This document shows, one piece after another, positions 18,166-26,818 of a DNA stretch of 64,000 bases. The stretch lies in contig NC_004463.1 in assembly GCF_000011365.1 (NCBI RefSeq), forward strand, positions 3,644,001 to 3,708,000, read 5' to 3'. Source of the DNA: Bradyrhizobium diazoefficiens USDA 110. GTDB taxonomy: Bacteria; Pseudomonadota; Alphaproteobacteria; Rhizobiales; Xanthobacteraceae. The translations under genes and the position numbers were made by a program. The notes below the pieces were generated by a model, which saw nothing but the letters and a program-made list of their open reading frames with translations, had not been told where the DNA came from and made no database searches. Position 1 is the first letter of the stretch. Every line of letters starts with the position of its first letter.

Positions 18166-18573
18166 ATGTCTCACGCACCTCTCAAGCCCGGCGCCGTCTT
18201 CGCCTTCCGCAAGACCATGACGGTCGCGGAGCAGGCGATGTTCACCGGCATCAGCGGCAATTTCGGCGGTCTCTATGTGGACGCCGTCCGCGCCAGGAAG
18301 GCCGGCGCCTCCAACATGGTCGCCTTCGAGCTCGCGGTCGGCGGCCTTGCCACGACCTGCCTCAGCCAGCTCGGCGGACCGACGCGGCGGATCGGCAGCA
18401 TCGCGCTGAACTTCGCTGCGCCGGTGATTGTCGGCGAGTCCGTCGAGGCCAAGGCCGAGATCGTCTCGGTTGCCGGTGATGACGCGGTCTGCCGCGTCAC
18501 CTGCACGCTGTCGCCCTCGGGGGCGACCGTGGTGGACGGCACCGCGACGCTGGTTCCGTTCGCGAAGGGCTGA
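18166..18573 (+). CDS. MaoC-like hot-dog protein, catalytic residues replaced
   Basis: A 135-residue hot-dog protein. The position that reads TGDFGPVHVD in the next gene reads SGNFGGLYVD here, so the catalytic Asp and His are Asn and Tyr. It is therefore probably the inactive, structural subunit of a heteromeric hydratase. It is encoded three bases before its active partner. The arrangement resembles the paired HadA/HadB type dehydratases and the degenerate half of double-hot-dog hydratases. Confidence 0.8.
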   Translation: MSHAPLKPGAVFAFRKTMTVAEQAMFTGISGNFGGLYVDAVRARKAGASNMVAFELAVGGLATTCLSQLGGPTRRIGSIALNFAAPVIVGESVEAKAEIVSVAGDDAVCRVTCTLSPSGATVVDGTATLVPFAKG

Positions 18574-18576
18574 GCC

Positions 18577-19008
18577 ATGTACGAGCCGAAATCCTTCGAC
18601 GATCTGAAGGTGAACGACAGGGTCAGCCTCAGCAAGACCATCACCGAGGCGGATGGTGCGCTCTATATTGCTGCGACCGGCGATTTCGGCCCTGTTCATG
18701 TCGACGAGGTCTACGCGGGCGCAACGCGCTTCGGCCGCAGGCTGGCGCCCGGGATCATGGTCGCCGGCCTCTGCACCAGCATCCTCACCAGCGAACTGGT
18801 CGGCACGATCGGCGTCTCTGTCGAGGACCGCTTCTGGTTCACCGGCCCGGTGTTCTACGGCGACACGCTCACCTTCGACGTCTGGATCGCCGAGCAGCAC
18901 GACGAGACCCGCACCATCATCTGGGAGGCGAGCGCCCGCAACGAGGGCGGCCTCGAAGTGCTGAAGGCGCGCGCGAGCCTGAAATTTCCACGGCGGAAAC
19001 CGTCATGA
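18577..19008 (+). CDS. MaoC-like hydratase, catalytic subunit
   Basis: A 143-residue hot-dog protein with an intact hydratase motif (TGDFGPVHVDEVYA) and the RRLAPGIMVAGL helix. It likely forms a heterodimer with the preceding degenerate protein and adds water to the enoyl-CoA made by the upstream dehydrogenase. Its stop overlaps the start of the next DapA-family gene (ATGA at 19005), linking hydration to a lyase step. Confidence 0.85.
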   Translation: MYEPKSFDDLKVNDRVSLSKTITEADGALYIAATGDFGPVHVDEVYAGATRFGRRLAPGIMVAGLCTSILTSELVGTIGVSVEDRFWFTGPVFYGDTLTFDVWIAEQHDETRTIIWEASARNEGGLEVLKARASLKFPRRKPS

Positions 19009-19958
19009 GCAAGCCGATGAGGAAACCTGACCTGCGCGGCGTCACGGTCGCGACCGTGCTGCCCTTCAAGGACGACAGCTCGATCGACTGGGACGGCTAC
19101 GCTCGCGTGCTCGACTATTGCGCCTGTCCGGACGGAATCGCGGCCGTGTTCGTCAACGGACATGCCGGCGAGGGCGGGTCGCTCTCGGACGACGAGCGGC
19201 AGGCGGTGATCGAGCGGACGCGCAAGCACATCGGCGGCAAGCCGCTGCTTTCAGGCATCATCGCGCATTCCACCGCGGAAGCGATCCATCAGGCGCAGCT
19301 CGCGGAAGCGGCCGGCGCCGATTGTGCCGTGTTGTTCCCGCCGGCGCCGCTTGGTGGCGGTGCATCGGCGACCTCGCGAGCACCGGTGGCCTTCGTGCAG
19401 GCGGTCAGTTCCGCCATCGGCATTCCAGTGTCGATCTTCCAATATCCACTGGCGTCCGGATTTGGCTACTCACCGGAGACGCTGGCGAAGATCGCAGCGC
19501 TCGACGGCGTCATCGCCATCAAGGAGGGCAGCGACAGCATCTTCGCCTATGACGAGAATCGCCGGGCGGTGAAGCGGGCCGATCCCTCCGTTGCGATCCT
19601 GCCGTCGAACTTCAACTGGTTCCTGCCGCAGCTCGCCATCGGCGGCGACGGCATTCTCTCGGGCCTCGTCAGCCTCGCGCCGGATCTGTTCGTCGCGCTT
19701 TGGCAGGCGGCGCTCGCCGACGATCTCACCGCGCTGCGCGCGGTCAACGAGCGGCTCTATCCAATCGTCCGCGCGATCTATGGCCCGGCGCCGATCATGG
19801 ACATGCACACGCGCATGAAAGTCGGGCTCAAGGCGCTCGGCTTGATCGGCAACGCCGATCCGCGGCCGCCGCTGCTGCCGGTCGTTCCGGCGTTGTGCGA
19901 CGCCATCGCAACGACGCTCGGTGCGGCGCGCGCGACCGGCGACATTCGTCTGGCGTGA
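19005..19958 (+). CDS. Dihydrodipicolinate synthase family aldolase/lyase (GHAGE type)
   Basis: A 317-residue class I aldolase. Schiff-base Lys173 (IAIKEGS) and a tyrosine near 147 (FQYPL) are present, but the usual GTTGE/GSTGE loop is NGHAGEGG. The same change occurs in the paralogue at 22796. That loop contacts the carboxylate of pyruvate, so the bound oxo acid is likely different from that of true DapA. Gene order suggests it acts after the MaoC pair. Confidence 0.85.
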   Translation: MSKPMRKPDLRGVTVATVLPFKDDSSIDWDGYARVLDYCACPDGIAAVFVNGHAGEGGSLSDDERQAVIERTRKHIGGKPLLSGIIAHSTAEAIHQAQLAEAAGADCAVLFPPAPLGGGASATSRAPVAFVQAVSSAIGIPVSIFQYPLASGFGYSPETLAKIAALDGVIAIKEGSDSIFAYDENRRAVKRADPSVAILPSNFNWFLPQLAIGGDGILSGLVSLAPDLFVALWQAALADDLTALRAVNERLYPIVRAIYGPAPIMDMHTRMKVGLKALGLIGNADPRPPLLPVVPALCDAIATTLGAARATGDIRLA

Positions 19959-19969
19959 GGGACGAACCC

Positions 19970-20272
19970 ATGGCCGACGAAGCCTTCATTCACATCGTGC
20001 GGGTCGACATCGATCCCGAGCACGAGGCCGCGTTCAACGCCTGGTACGAGCAGAGGCATTTTCCTGATTTGCTCGCCTGTCCCGGCTGGCTGTCCGCAAA
20101 GCGCTTCGTCTCGATCGGCGACGGGCCGAAATACGCCGCGATGTACGAAGTCGCGGGACGATGGGCGTTCGAAACGCCGGAGTTCCTGAAGGTGAAGGGC
20201 TTCGGTCCGTTCGAATCCCTGGTGAAGAACTTCATGCGAATCCAGCTCAAGCCGACGTCGGGACCGACTTGA
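19970..20272 (+). CDS. Small DUF4286-like ferredoxin-fold protein
   Basis: A 100-residue protein of the dimeric alpha/beta-barrel type. The sequence NAWYEQRHFPDLLACPGW matches the W-Y-x-x-H-x-P-D-L pattern of DUF4286/EthD-like proteins, which are often attached to degradative operons. No catalytic assignment can be made. The start at 19970 is supported by GAGGGACG just upstream. It lies 11 bases after the DapA-family gene. Confidence 0.7.
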   Translation: MADEAFIHIVRVDIDPEHEAAFNAWYEQRHFPDLLACPGWLSAKRFVSIGDGPKYAAMYEVAGRWAFETPEFLKVKGFGPFESLVKNFMRIQLKPTSGPT

Positions 20273-20393
20273 GGGGGCGAAGACGATGCTGCCTGTCGTG
20301 TCGTGAGATCCGGCCGGCCGCATCCAACAAACATTGAGGGGAATCCCGGGCGAGGGACTGCATCGGTCATTGGCGTCTTACTGGAGGTATCAC

Positions 20394-21230
20394 ATGCTCT
20401 CGACACTGCTTCGCCTGAGTGCGGCTGCCGCGCTCGCTTTCGCATCCACGGCTGCGCATGCGGCCTGTACGCCTGGGATTACCGACGACAATCTGATTGC
20501 GCCCGGGAAGTTGCAGCTCTCGATCAATCCGACCAACCCGCCGCAGCAATTCGTCGACAAGGACGGCCAGTTGCAGGGCCTCAACGTGGAACTCGCCGCC
20601 GAGCTCGGCAAGCGGTTGTGTCTTCCGGTCGAACTCGTCCGGATGGATTTTCCGGCGATGATACCGGCCATGGCCGCGGGCCGCATCGACGGCATCGACA
20701 CCGGCATGTTCTGGACCGAGGAACGTTCGAAGCTGATGTACATGGTGCCGTACGCCATTCAGGCGATTTCGGTCGTGGTTGCGCCCGACAGCGGCACAAA
20801 AATTGCTACCGAAAATGATCTGATCGGAAAAACATCCGCCGTCGAGGTCAGCACCTACCAGATGAATTGGCTCAAGAAGCTCAGCGATGCGAGCGTGGCG
20901 AAGGGCGGCGCAGCCGTCGAGATGCGGACCTTCCCCACCGCCACCAACGTCGTCAGCGCGCTGCTGGCCGGGCAGGTGGACAACGCGCTGCTCGTCGACA
21001 GCGTGGCGCGTGATCTCACCGGCCGTGGTCGCGTGAAGGAAGTATTGAGCGGGCTCGGCACGGCGCGTACCACGCTCGGTTTCCGCAACAAGACGGTGGT
21101 CGATGCCGTCGTCAAGGCGCTGAACGCCATGCGTTCCGACGGCAGCTACCAGGCGCTGTTCGACAAGTTCGGCCTGACCAGCATGCCGGCCGATCAGCCG
21201 CTTGCGATCGCCGGCCCGGGTCCGGCCTGA
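20394..21230 (+). CDS. Amino-acid-type ABC substrate-binding protein
   Basis: A 278-residue SBP_bac_3 family protein with a signal peptide (residues 1-23, ending AAHAA). The core is MSINPT-like at LSINPTNPPQQF, followed by LQGLNVELAAELGKRL and TGMFWTEERSK. It captures a polar ligand for the permease and ATPase encoded next. GGAGG lies seven bases before the ATG. The leftward arm of the same LacI locus carries a frameshifted paralogue (9076-9911), so this copy may now serve the whole pathway. Confidence 0.92.
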   Translation: MLSTLLRLSAAAALAFASTAAHAACTPGITDDNLIAPGKLQLSINPTNPPQQFVDKDGQLQGLNVELAAELGKRLCLPVELVRMDFPAMIPAMAAGRIDGIDTGMFWTEERSKLMYMVPYAIQAISVVVAPDSGTKIATENDLIGKTSAVEVSTYQMNWLKKLSDASVAKGGAAVEMRTFPTATNVVSALLAGQVDNALLVDSVARDLTGRGRVKEVLSGLGTARTTLGFRNKTVVDAVVKALNAMRSDGSYQALFDKFGLTSMPADQPLAIAGPGPA

Positions 21231-21249
21231 TACCTACGGAGACGAGCCG

Positions 21250-21981
21250 ATGAGCCATTTCAGTCCGACGGCCGCCGTCAACTACTTCTTCAACTACTTC
21301 CTGATGAAGGGGGTGCTCGTCACCATCGGCCTGACGGTGGCGGCGGTCATCGGCGGATTGATCCTCGGCATGGGCATCGCGTTGATGCGCATGTCGTCCA
21401 ACCCGGTGCTGTCGGGCGCGTCGCGCTTCTACATCTGGTTCTTCCGCGGCACGCCGCTGCTGATCCAGCTCGTGGTGATCTACAGCGGCTTGCCGCAGCT
21501 GGGGATCAAGTTCTCCGTTATCACCTGCGCGCTGGTCGGCCTGATCCTCAACGAGGCGGCCTACCTCGCCGAGATCGTGCGCAGCGGCTTCATGGCCGTT
21601 TCGGCGGGACAGCGCGAAGCCGCCTGGGCGCTCAGCCTGTCGCCCTGGGTGACGTTCCGCCGGGTGACCCTGCCGCAGGCGTTCCGGCTGATGATCCCGC
21701 CGCTCGGCAACTCCATCAACTCGCTCTTGAAGGCGACGTCGCTCGCCTCGGTGATCTCGGTCGAGGAGCTCATGCGCCGCAGCGACATGCTGATGCAGGA
21801 GCATTTCCAGATCCTTGAAGTCTATGCGGCGGCCACGGCCTATTACCTGATCCTCACCTCGGTCTGGGATGCGGTTCAACGCCGGCTGGAGAAGCACTTT
21901 GGTCGGTCGAGCGCTGCGAAGTCGAGGCGCGTCGCGGCGAGGGCGCCGGTTGCGCAGGCGAGCGTGGAGGCCCGGGCATGA
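21250..21981 (+). CDS. Amino-acid-type ABC transporter permease
   Basis: A 243-residue HisM/GlnP-type inner-membrane permease. It has an N-terminal periplasmic lead, about five hydrophobic helices, the [11 protein letters not shown] motif and the coupling loop with the [11 protein letters not shown] segment. CGGAGACGAGCC precedes the ATG. The C-terminal 25 residues are basic and variable. Only one permease gene is present, so the membrane unit is probably a homodimer. Confidence 0.92.
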   Translation: MSHFSPTAAVNYFFNYFLMKGVLVTIGLTVAAVIGGLILGMGIALMRMSSNPVLSGASRFYIWFFRGTPLLIQLVVIYSGLPQLGIKFSVITCALVGLILNEAAYLAEIVRSGFMAVSAGQREAAWALSLSPWVTFRRVTLPQAFRLMIPPLGNSINSLLKATSLASVISVEELMRRSDMLMQEHFQILEVYAAATAYYLILTSVWDAVQRRLEKHFGRSSAAKSRRVAARAPVAQASVEARA

Positions 21982-22769
21982 GCGAGATATCGATGAATGC
22001 GGCTAGCGGCGTCGAAGGTGCAACGCAGCTCCGCGATGTGCCTGCGGTTCGCATGGAGGCCGTCTACAAGCACTATGGCGACTTCACCGCGTTGAACGAG
22101 GTCGATCTCAAGGTCGCCAAAGGCGAGAAGATTGTGGTCTGCGGTCCCTCCGGCTCGGGCAAGTCGACGCTGATCCGCTGCATCAACCACATCGAGAAGC
22201 ACGACGAGGGCCTGATCTACGTCAACGGCGTCGAGCTCGATCGCCAGCGCAAGAACATCGACGCGGTCAGGCGCGACACCGGCATGGTGTTCCAGAGTTT
22301 TAATCTGTTTCCGCACATGACCGTGCTGGAGAACTGCATCCTGGCCCCGATGACCGTGAACAGCATGAGCGAGGCAGAAGCCAAGGACCTCGCCATGCAT
22401 TTCCTGACAAAAGTCCGCATTCCGGACCAGGCCGAAAAATTTCCCGGGCAGCTCTCGGGCGGCCAGCAGCAGCGCGTCGCCATCGCACGCGCGCTGTGCA
22501 TGCGGCCGAAGATCATGCTGTTCGACGAGCCGACCTCCGCGCTGGACCCCGAGATGGTCAAGGAGGTGCTGGAGACCATGAAGAAGCTCGCGGAGGAGGG
22601 TATGACCATGCTGTGCGTGACGCACGAGATGGGCTTCGCCCGCGAGGTCGCCGACCGCATCGTGTTCATGAACGAGGGCAAGGTCGTGGAGCAGGCCGCA
22701 CCGGAGGAGTTCTTCCAGCATCCGAAGTCCGAACGGGCGCGGACGTTCCTCGACCAGATCATCCATTAG
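21978..22769 (+). CDS. Amino-acid-type ABC transporter ATP-binding protein
   Basis: A 263-residue GlnQ-type ATPase. Walker A is GPSGSGKST near residue 55, the Q-loop is [10 protein letters not shown], the signature is [15 protein letters not shown], Walker B is IMLFDEP, and the switch is [12 protein letters not shown]. It overlaps the permease gene by four bases and completes the importer begun at 20394. Confidence 0.95.
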   Translation: MSEISMNAASGVEGATQLRDVPAVRMEAVYKHYGDFTALNEVDLKVAKGEKIVVCGPSGSGKSTLIRCINHIEKHDEGLIYVNGVELDRQRKNIDAVRRDTGMVFQSFNLFPHMTVLENCILAPMTVNSMSEAEAKDLAMHFLTKVRIPDQAEKFPGQLSGGQQQRVAIARALCMRPKIMLFDEPTSALDPEMVKEVLETMKKLAEEGMTMLCVTHEMGFAREVADRIVFMNEGKVVEQAAPEEFFQHPKSERARTFLDQIIH

Positions 22770-22795
22770 CGGGCGCGGCTGCGGTGTCCGGCGAG

Positions 22796-23728
22796 ATGAC
22801 GCAAACATTCAGCGATCGCCTTCGCGGCATTCATGCCGCCACGATCGTGCCGATGACGGCTGAGTTCGAGATCGATGAGACAAGTCTGGCGGCGCATCTC
22901 GCCGCGGTCGCGTCCACGCCGGGCATCAATGGGCTCCTGGTCAACGGCCATGCCGGTGAGAATTTTGTGCTGTCGCTCGCCGAAAAACAGCGCGTGGTGG
23001 AGCTGGCGCGCGAGTACGCACCGAAAGACTGCCTGATCGTCTCTGGCGTCAATCACGAATCGAGCCTGGAGGCCGCGCGCGAGGCGGCTGTGCTGGAGCG
23101 GGCGGGCGCGGACGGGCTTCTGGTGTTTCCTCCCAACAGCTGGGCGCTCGCACACGCCGATGATTGTGTCATCGCACATCACCGCCATATCCGCGATGCC
23201 ACCTCCGTGCCGCTGATGCTCTACGCCGCGCCGGTCGGTGCGGGTGCCATGGCTTATGCACCGTCGCTGCTGGAGCAACTGGTTGCCGACCCTCGCTTCG
23301 TTGCGATCAAGGAGGGCAGCTGGGAGGTCGCGACGTACGAACAGAACCTGCGGCTGATCCGCAAGCTGCGTCCGGAGTTCATCGTGCTCGGCTCCGGCGA
23401 CGAACATCTGCTGACAAGCTACCTCGTCGGCTCGGCCGGCAGCCAGGTCAGCCTTGCCTGCGTCGTGCCGGAGCTTGTCGTCAGCCTCTGGAATGCGGCT
23501 GAAGCCGGTGATTGGGAGCGGGCGCGGGCCGCGCACGAGAAGCTCTATCCGCTTGCGGTCGCGATCTATCGCGATGCGCCGGGAGGACGCGCGACGGTGC
23601 GACTCAAGGCCTGCCTGAAATTGCTTGGGCGTCTCTCATGTGACGCGGCGCGACCGCCGCAGCCGCGGGCAACTTCAAATGAGTTGCGGGCACTCGAGCA
23701 AGCGCTGCGGAGCGCCGGCGCGCTCTGA
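22796..23728 (+). CDS. Dihydrodipicolinate synthase family aldolase/lyase (GHAGE type)
   Basis: A 310-residue class I aldolase, the third DapA-family member of this cluster. Lys172 (VAIKEGS) and Tyr143 (MLYAAP) are in catalytic positions, and the substrate loop is NGHAGEN as in the gene at 19005. It starts 26 bases after the ABC ATPase, so it is probably the last gene of the rightward LacI operon. Its function is presumably cleavage of a 2-oxo or hydroxy acid; the substrate is unknown. Confidence 0.85.
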   Translation: MTQTFSDRLRGIHAATIVPMTAEFEIDETSLAAHLAAVASTPGINGLLVNGHAGENFVLSLAEKQRVVELAREYAPKDCLIVSGVNHESSLEAAREAAVLERAGADGLLVFPPNSWALAHADDCVIAHHRHIRDATSVPLMLYAAPVGAGAMAYAPSLLEQLVADPRFVAIKEGSWEVATYEQNLRLIRKLRPEFIVLGSGDEHLLTSYLVGSAGSQVSLACVVPELVVSLWNAAEAGDWERARAAHEKLYPLAVAIYRDAPGGRATVRLKACLKLLGRLSCDAARPPQPRATSNELRALEQALRSAGAL

Positions 23729-23774
23729 AGCCTGATGGCTTTTGGTTGACTCGATCTCGCGGCGGGATCGGCCA

Positions 23775-23891
23775 CCTCTCCCGCTTGCGGGAGAGGTCGG
23801 CGCATTTGCGCCGGGTGAGGGTTCTATCCTCTTGGGGAATCCCACCGCGGAGACACCCTCTCCCCAACCCTCTCCCGCAAGCGGGAGAGGG
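23775..23891. repeat. Rhizobiales-type intergenic repeat with two mirrored hairpins
   Basis: This lies in the 210-base gap between convergent genes. The first hairpin (23775-23796) has arms CCTCTCCCGC and GCGGGAGAGG around TT. The second (23868-23891) has arms CCCTCTCCCGC and GCGGGAGAGGG around AA. The two are reverse complements, so the whole element can fold on itself. CGCATTTGCGCCGGGTGAGG and ACCCTCTCCCCAACC between them belong to a repeat class common between genes in Bradyrhizobium-like genomes (from memory). It may also act as a two-way transcription stop. Confidence 0.8.
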
Positions 23892-23938
23892 AGCGTACCT
23901 GCCTCGCGGCTCGCAGTCAGACCTGACTTCATCATCTT

Positions 23939-25243
23939 CTAAGCCGCGAAGAACGGATTGGCCGGCCGCGCAAGGCCGAGGTGATCCCGCAACGTCGTCC
24001 CCTCATAGTCCGCGCGGAACAGCCCACGCTCCTGCAGGATGGGTACGACGAGCTCGACGAAATCCTCGAACCCTTCGTGGAAATAAGGCGGCATGACGTT
24101 GAAGCCGTCGGCGGCGTGCTGCTCGAACCATTGCTCGAGCGTATCGGCGATGCGCTCGGCCGAGCCGCACAGCACCCAATGGCCGCGGGCGGCGGCGGTG
24201 AGATTGTAGAGATCGCGCAGCGTCATGTTCTCGCGGCGGCCCTTGGCGAGCATGACGCTGGCGAAACTGTGATAGCTGTCGGACGGTGCGATGTCCGGGA
24301 TCGGCCCGTCGAGATCGCAGGCCGACATGTCCCGGCCGAAGCGATCGGACAGGATCGCGAGCGCATTGCTGCCGCTGACAAAGCTCTGGAGCACGTTGAG
24401 CTTCTCGAACGCCTCCTTGTCGGTGCGGCCGACGACGGGCATCACGCCCGGCAGCACCGTGACATCGTCGGTCTTGCGGCCGAAGGCCGGCAGCCGCGTC
24501 TTCAGCGAGGTGTAACCGGCCTTGGCCTCCTCGAGATCCTGCACCACCGAGAACACGATATCGGCGGTGCGCGCGGCGAGCGCCTGTCCGGCCTCGGAAC
24601 CGCCGGCCTGGAGCACCACGGGGCGACCTTGCGGGCTGCGGCCGATGTTGAGCGGGCCCTTTACCTTGAAGAAGGCGCCGTCATGGTCGATCGGGCGGAG
24701 TTTTGCCGGATCGATGTAGACGCCACTGCTGCGGTCGGCGACGATGGCGTCATCCGCCCAGCCGTCCCACAGGCCCTTGACGACGTCGAGGAACTCGCCG
24801 GCCATCTCGTAACGCCGCGCGTGGTCGGGATGGGTGGTGCCGAAATTCGCAGCGGTCGCCGGATTGGCCGTCGTCACCGCATTCCACGCCGCGCGGCCCC
24901 TGGAGATGTGGTCGAGCGAGGCGAACACGCGCGCGACCGAGAACGGATCGCTGTAGGTGGTCGAGACGGTGGCGCCCAGCCCGATATGGCTGGTCGAAGT
25001 CGCGAGCGCGGCCAGCATCGTCAACGGCTCGAGCCGCAGCGTGTAGGAGGGATGGGCGGCGGCATCGGCATAGAGATTGTCGCCCATGAAGATCAAGTCG
25101 AACTTGCCGCGCTCGGCGGTGCGGCCGATCTCCTGGATCGCTGCAAAGTCCTGGAAGCTGTCGACCGCGCCTGGATAGCGCCAGCCGGCGACGTGGCTGC
25201 CGGTTCCCAGGATGAACAGGCCGAGATGCATCTGTCGTTTCAT
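23939..25243 (-). CDS. NtaA/SnaA/DmoA family FMN-dependent monooxygenase
   Basis: A 434-residue luciferase-like monooxygenase of the nitrilotriacetate monooxygenase group. These use FMNH2 supplied by a separate reductase to oxidise amines, sulfides or rings. Family features include the N-terminal MHLGLFILGTGSH, AWRYPGA (near 20-28), a GDNLYADAA stretch, STTYSDPFSVARVFASLDHISRGR and WNAVTTANPATAANFG. It is the last gene of the THI5-type ABC operon. A candidate reductase partner is the RutF-like protein at 34607. The substrate is unknown. Confidence 0.9.
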   Translation of the reverse strand: MKRQMHLGLFILGTGSHVAGWRYPGAVDSFQDFAAIQEIGRTAERGKFDLIFMGDNLYADAAAHPSYTLRLEPLTMLAALATSTSHIGLGATVSTTYSDPFSVARVFASLDHISRGRAAWNAVTTANPATAANFGTTHPDHARRYEMAGEFLDVVKGLWDGWADDAIVADRSSGVYIDPAKLRPIDHDGAFFKVKGPLNIGRSPQGRPVVLQAGGSEAGQALAARTADIVFSVVQDLEEAKAGYTSLKTRLPAFGRKTDDVTVLPGVMPVVGRTDKEAFEKLNVLQSFVSGSNALAILSDRFGRDMSACDLDGPIPDIAPSDSYHSFASVMLAKGRRENMTLRDLYNLTAAARGHWVLCGSAERIADTLEQWFEQHAADGFNVMPPYFHEGFEDFVELVVPILQERGLFRADYEGTTLRDHLGLARPANPFFAA

Positions 25244-25247
25244 GGCG

Positions 25248-26006
25248 TCATGTCCAGAACAGGATCTTGCGTTCGAGGAAACCGATCAGGCCGAAGAAGG
25301 CGAGGCTCGCCGCCGATGCGACGACGATCGCCGCCCAGACCTGGACGAAGTCGATCTGGAGCACGGCCTGGTAGATCACCCAGCCGAGCCCGCCATGCGC
25401 GCCGAGCATCTCGGTGACGATCGCGACGATCACGCTGCGCACCGTCGAGACGCGCATGCCCGCGAGCAGCAGTGGCAGGGCCGTCGGCAGGCGCAGGCGC
25501 CACAGCACACCGAAGCGGCTTGCGCCAAAACTCTTCATGAGATCGACGGCGCGGCGGTCGACACGGTCGAGCCCGGCCAGCATCGAGAGCAGGATGGTGA
25601 AGCTCACCGCCATCGCCACCATCACGATCTTCGAGCTGACGCCGATGCCGAACCAGAGCAGGATCAGCGGCGAATAGCCGACCACGGGCACCGAATTGAT
25701 CGCGGTGGCCAGCGGCAGGATCGCACTGCGAAGCGCCGGAACCAATGCGATTGCGACGGCGAGGCCGATACCGATCAGGCAGCCGAGTCCGTAGCCGACC
25801 AGCGCTTCGAGCAGGGTGTAACCGGCAGCGTCGATGAGCGTCGCGCGCTTGGACCAGAGGCCGGCGAGGATGTCGGTGACGGCGGGCAGGACATAGGCCG
25901 GCAGATGCAGTCCGCGCGCCGCGCCTTCCCAACACGCGATCAGCAGGACGGCACCGAGAATACCGCGCTGGACGGCGAGCGAGGGGGAGGCGATCGCGCG
26001 GCTCAT
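25248..26006 (-). CDS. ABC transporter permease (second of a pair)
   Basis: A 252-residue SsuC/ThiX-type permease with about six transmembrane helices. The coupling loop contains SFGASRFGVLWRLRLPTALP. The start at 26006 overlaps the preceding permease stop in an ATGA joint. A longer frame that continues upstream through the other permease gene is a frame coincidence. With the permease at 26003 it probably forms a heterodimer. Confidence 0.9.
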   Translation of the reverse strand: MSRAIASPSLAVQRGILGAVLLIACWEGAARGLHLPAYVLPAVTDILAGLWSKRATLIDAAGYTLLEALVGYGLGCLIGIGLAVAIALVPALRSAILPLATAINSVPVVGYSPLILLWFGIGVSSKIVMVAMAVSFTILLSMLAGLDRVDRRAVDLMKSFGASRFGVLWRLRLPTALPLLLAGMRVSTVRSVIVAIVTEMLGAHGGLGWVIYQAVLQIDFVQVWAAIVVASAASLAFFGLIGFLERKILFWT

Positions 26007-26818
26007 TGCTCGGCGCTCCAGAACACCAGCCGTCGCTCCACCGCGGCGACCACCGCATAGAAGCCGGTGCCGAGCAGCGCCGCGGCGAGCAGGGCGGCCC
26101 AGATCGCGACGACGTTCTCGGTGAACATGGCCTGGAGCAGCAGCACGCCGAGCCCGGTGGTGTCGCCGAACCATTCGCCGACGATGGCCCCGACGAGGCT
26201 CAGCGATGCAGCAAGGCGCAGCGCGACGAAGATCTGTGGCAGTGCGGTTGGAAGCTGCAAGCGGAGCAGGAGCTGGCGGTTGGAAGCGCCAAAGCTGTGC
26301 ATCAAGGCGACCTGCTTGGGATCGACGGTTTCGAGGCCCAGCAGCGTGTTCACCGTCACCGGAAAGAAGGTCAAATAGAACGCGATGATCGCCTTGGCGA
26401 GCAGTGTATTGCCAAACCACAGCACCACGAGCGCCCCGAAGGCGATGACCGGAATGGTCTGCGACACCACGAAGATCGGAAACACCATCTCGCGCAGCGC
26501 GCGGATGCGGAAGAACACGACGCCCATGAGCACGCCGAACGCCCCGCCCGAAGCAAAGCCGATCAGCGTTTCGGCGAGCGTGCGCAGGAAGCCGTCGACA
26601 TAGGCGCGAGGCGTCGCCGCGATCGCCATCAGGATCGTGCTGAGGCGCGGCAGGTAATAAGGCCGGATGCCGAACAGCTGCACCGAGCCTTCCCAGATCA
26701 CCGCCGCAATCGCAAGGCCCAGCAGGAGCCGGACCAGCTTGCGCAACGAAGCCGGCATCGCGATGCGCTGCGCAGCAACCCAGCTCTTGCCAAGCGATGC
26801 CGCCGAAGGGCTGCTCAC
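26003..26818 (-). CDS. ABC transporter permease (first of a pair)
   Basis: A 271-residue SsuC/ThiX-type permease with the coupling-loop motif SFGASNRQLLLRLQLPTALP. It begins with GTG at 26818, overlapping the stop of the binding-protein gene (GTGA), and ends inside the start of the second permease. Two distinct permeases in one THI5-type importer suggest a heterodimeric channel, as in riboflavin- or pyrimidine-precursor uptake systems. Confidence 0.9.
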   Translation of the reverse strand: MSSPSAASLGKSWVAAQRIAMPASLRKLVRLLLGLAIAAVIWEGSVQLFGIRPYYLPRLSTILMAIAATPRAYVDGFLRTLAETLIGFASGGAFGVLMGVVFFRIRALREMVFPIFVVSQTIPVIAFGALVVLWFGNTLLAKAIIAFYLTFFPVTVNTLLGLETVDPKQVALMHSFGASNRQLLLRLQLPTALPQIFVALRLAASLSLVGAIVGEWFGDTTGLGVLLLQAMFTENVVAIWAALLAAALLGTGFYAVVAAVERRLVFWSAEQ

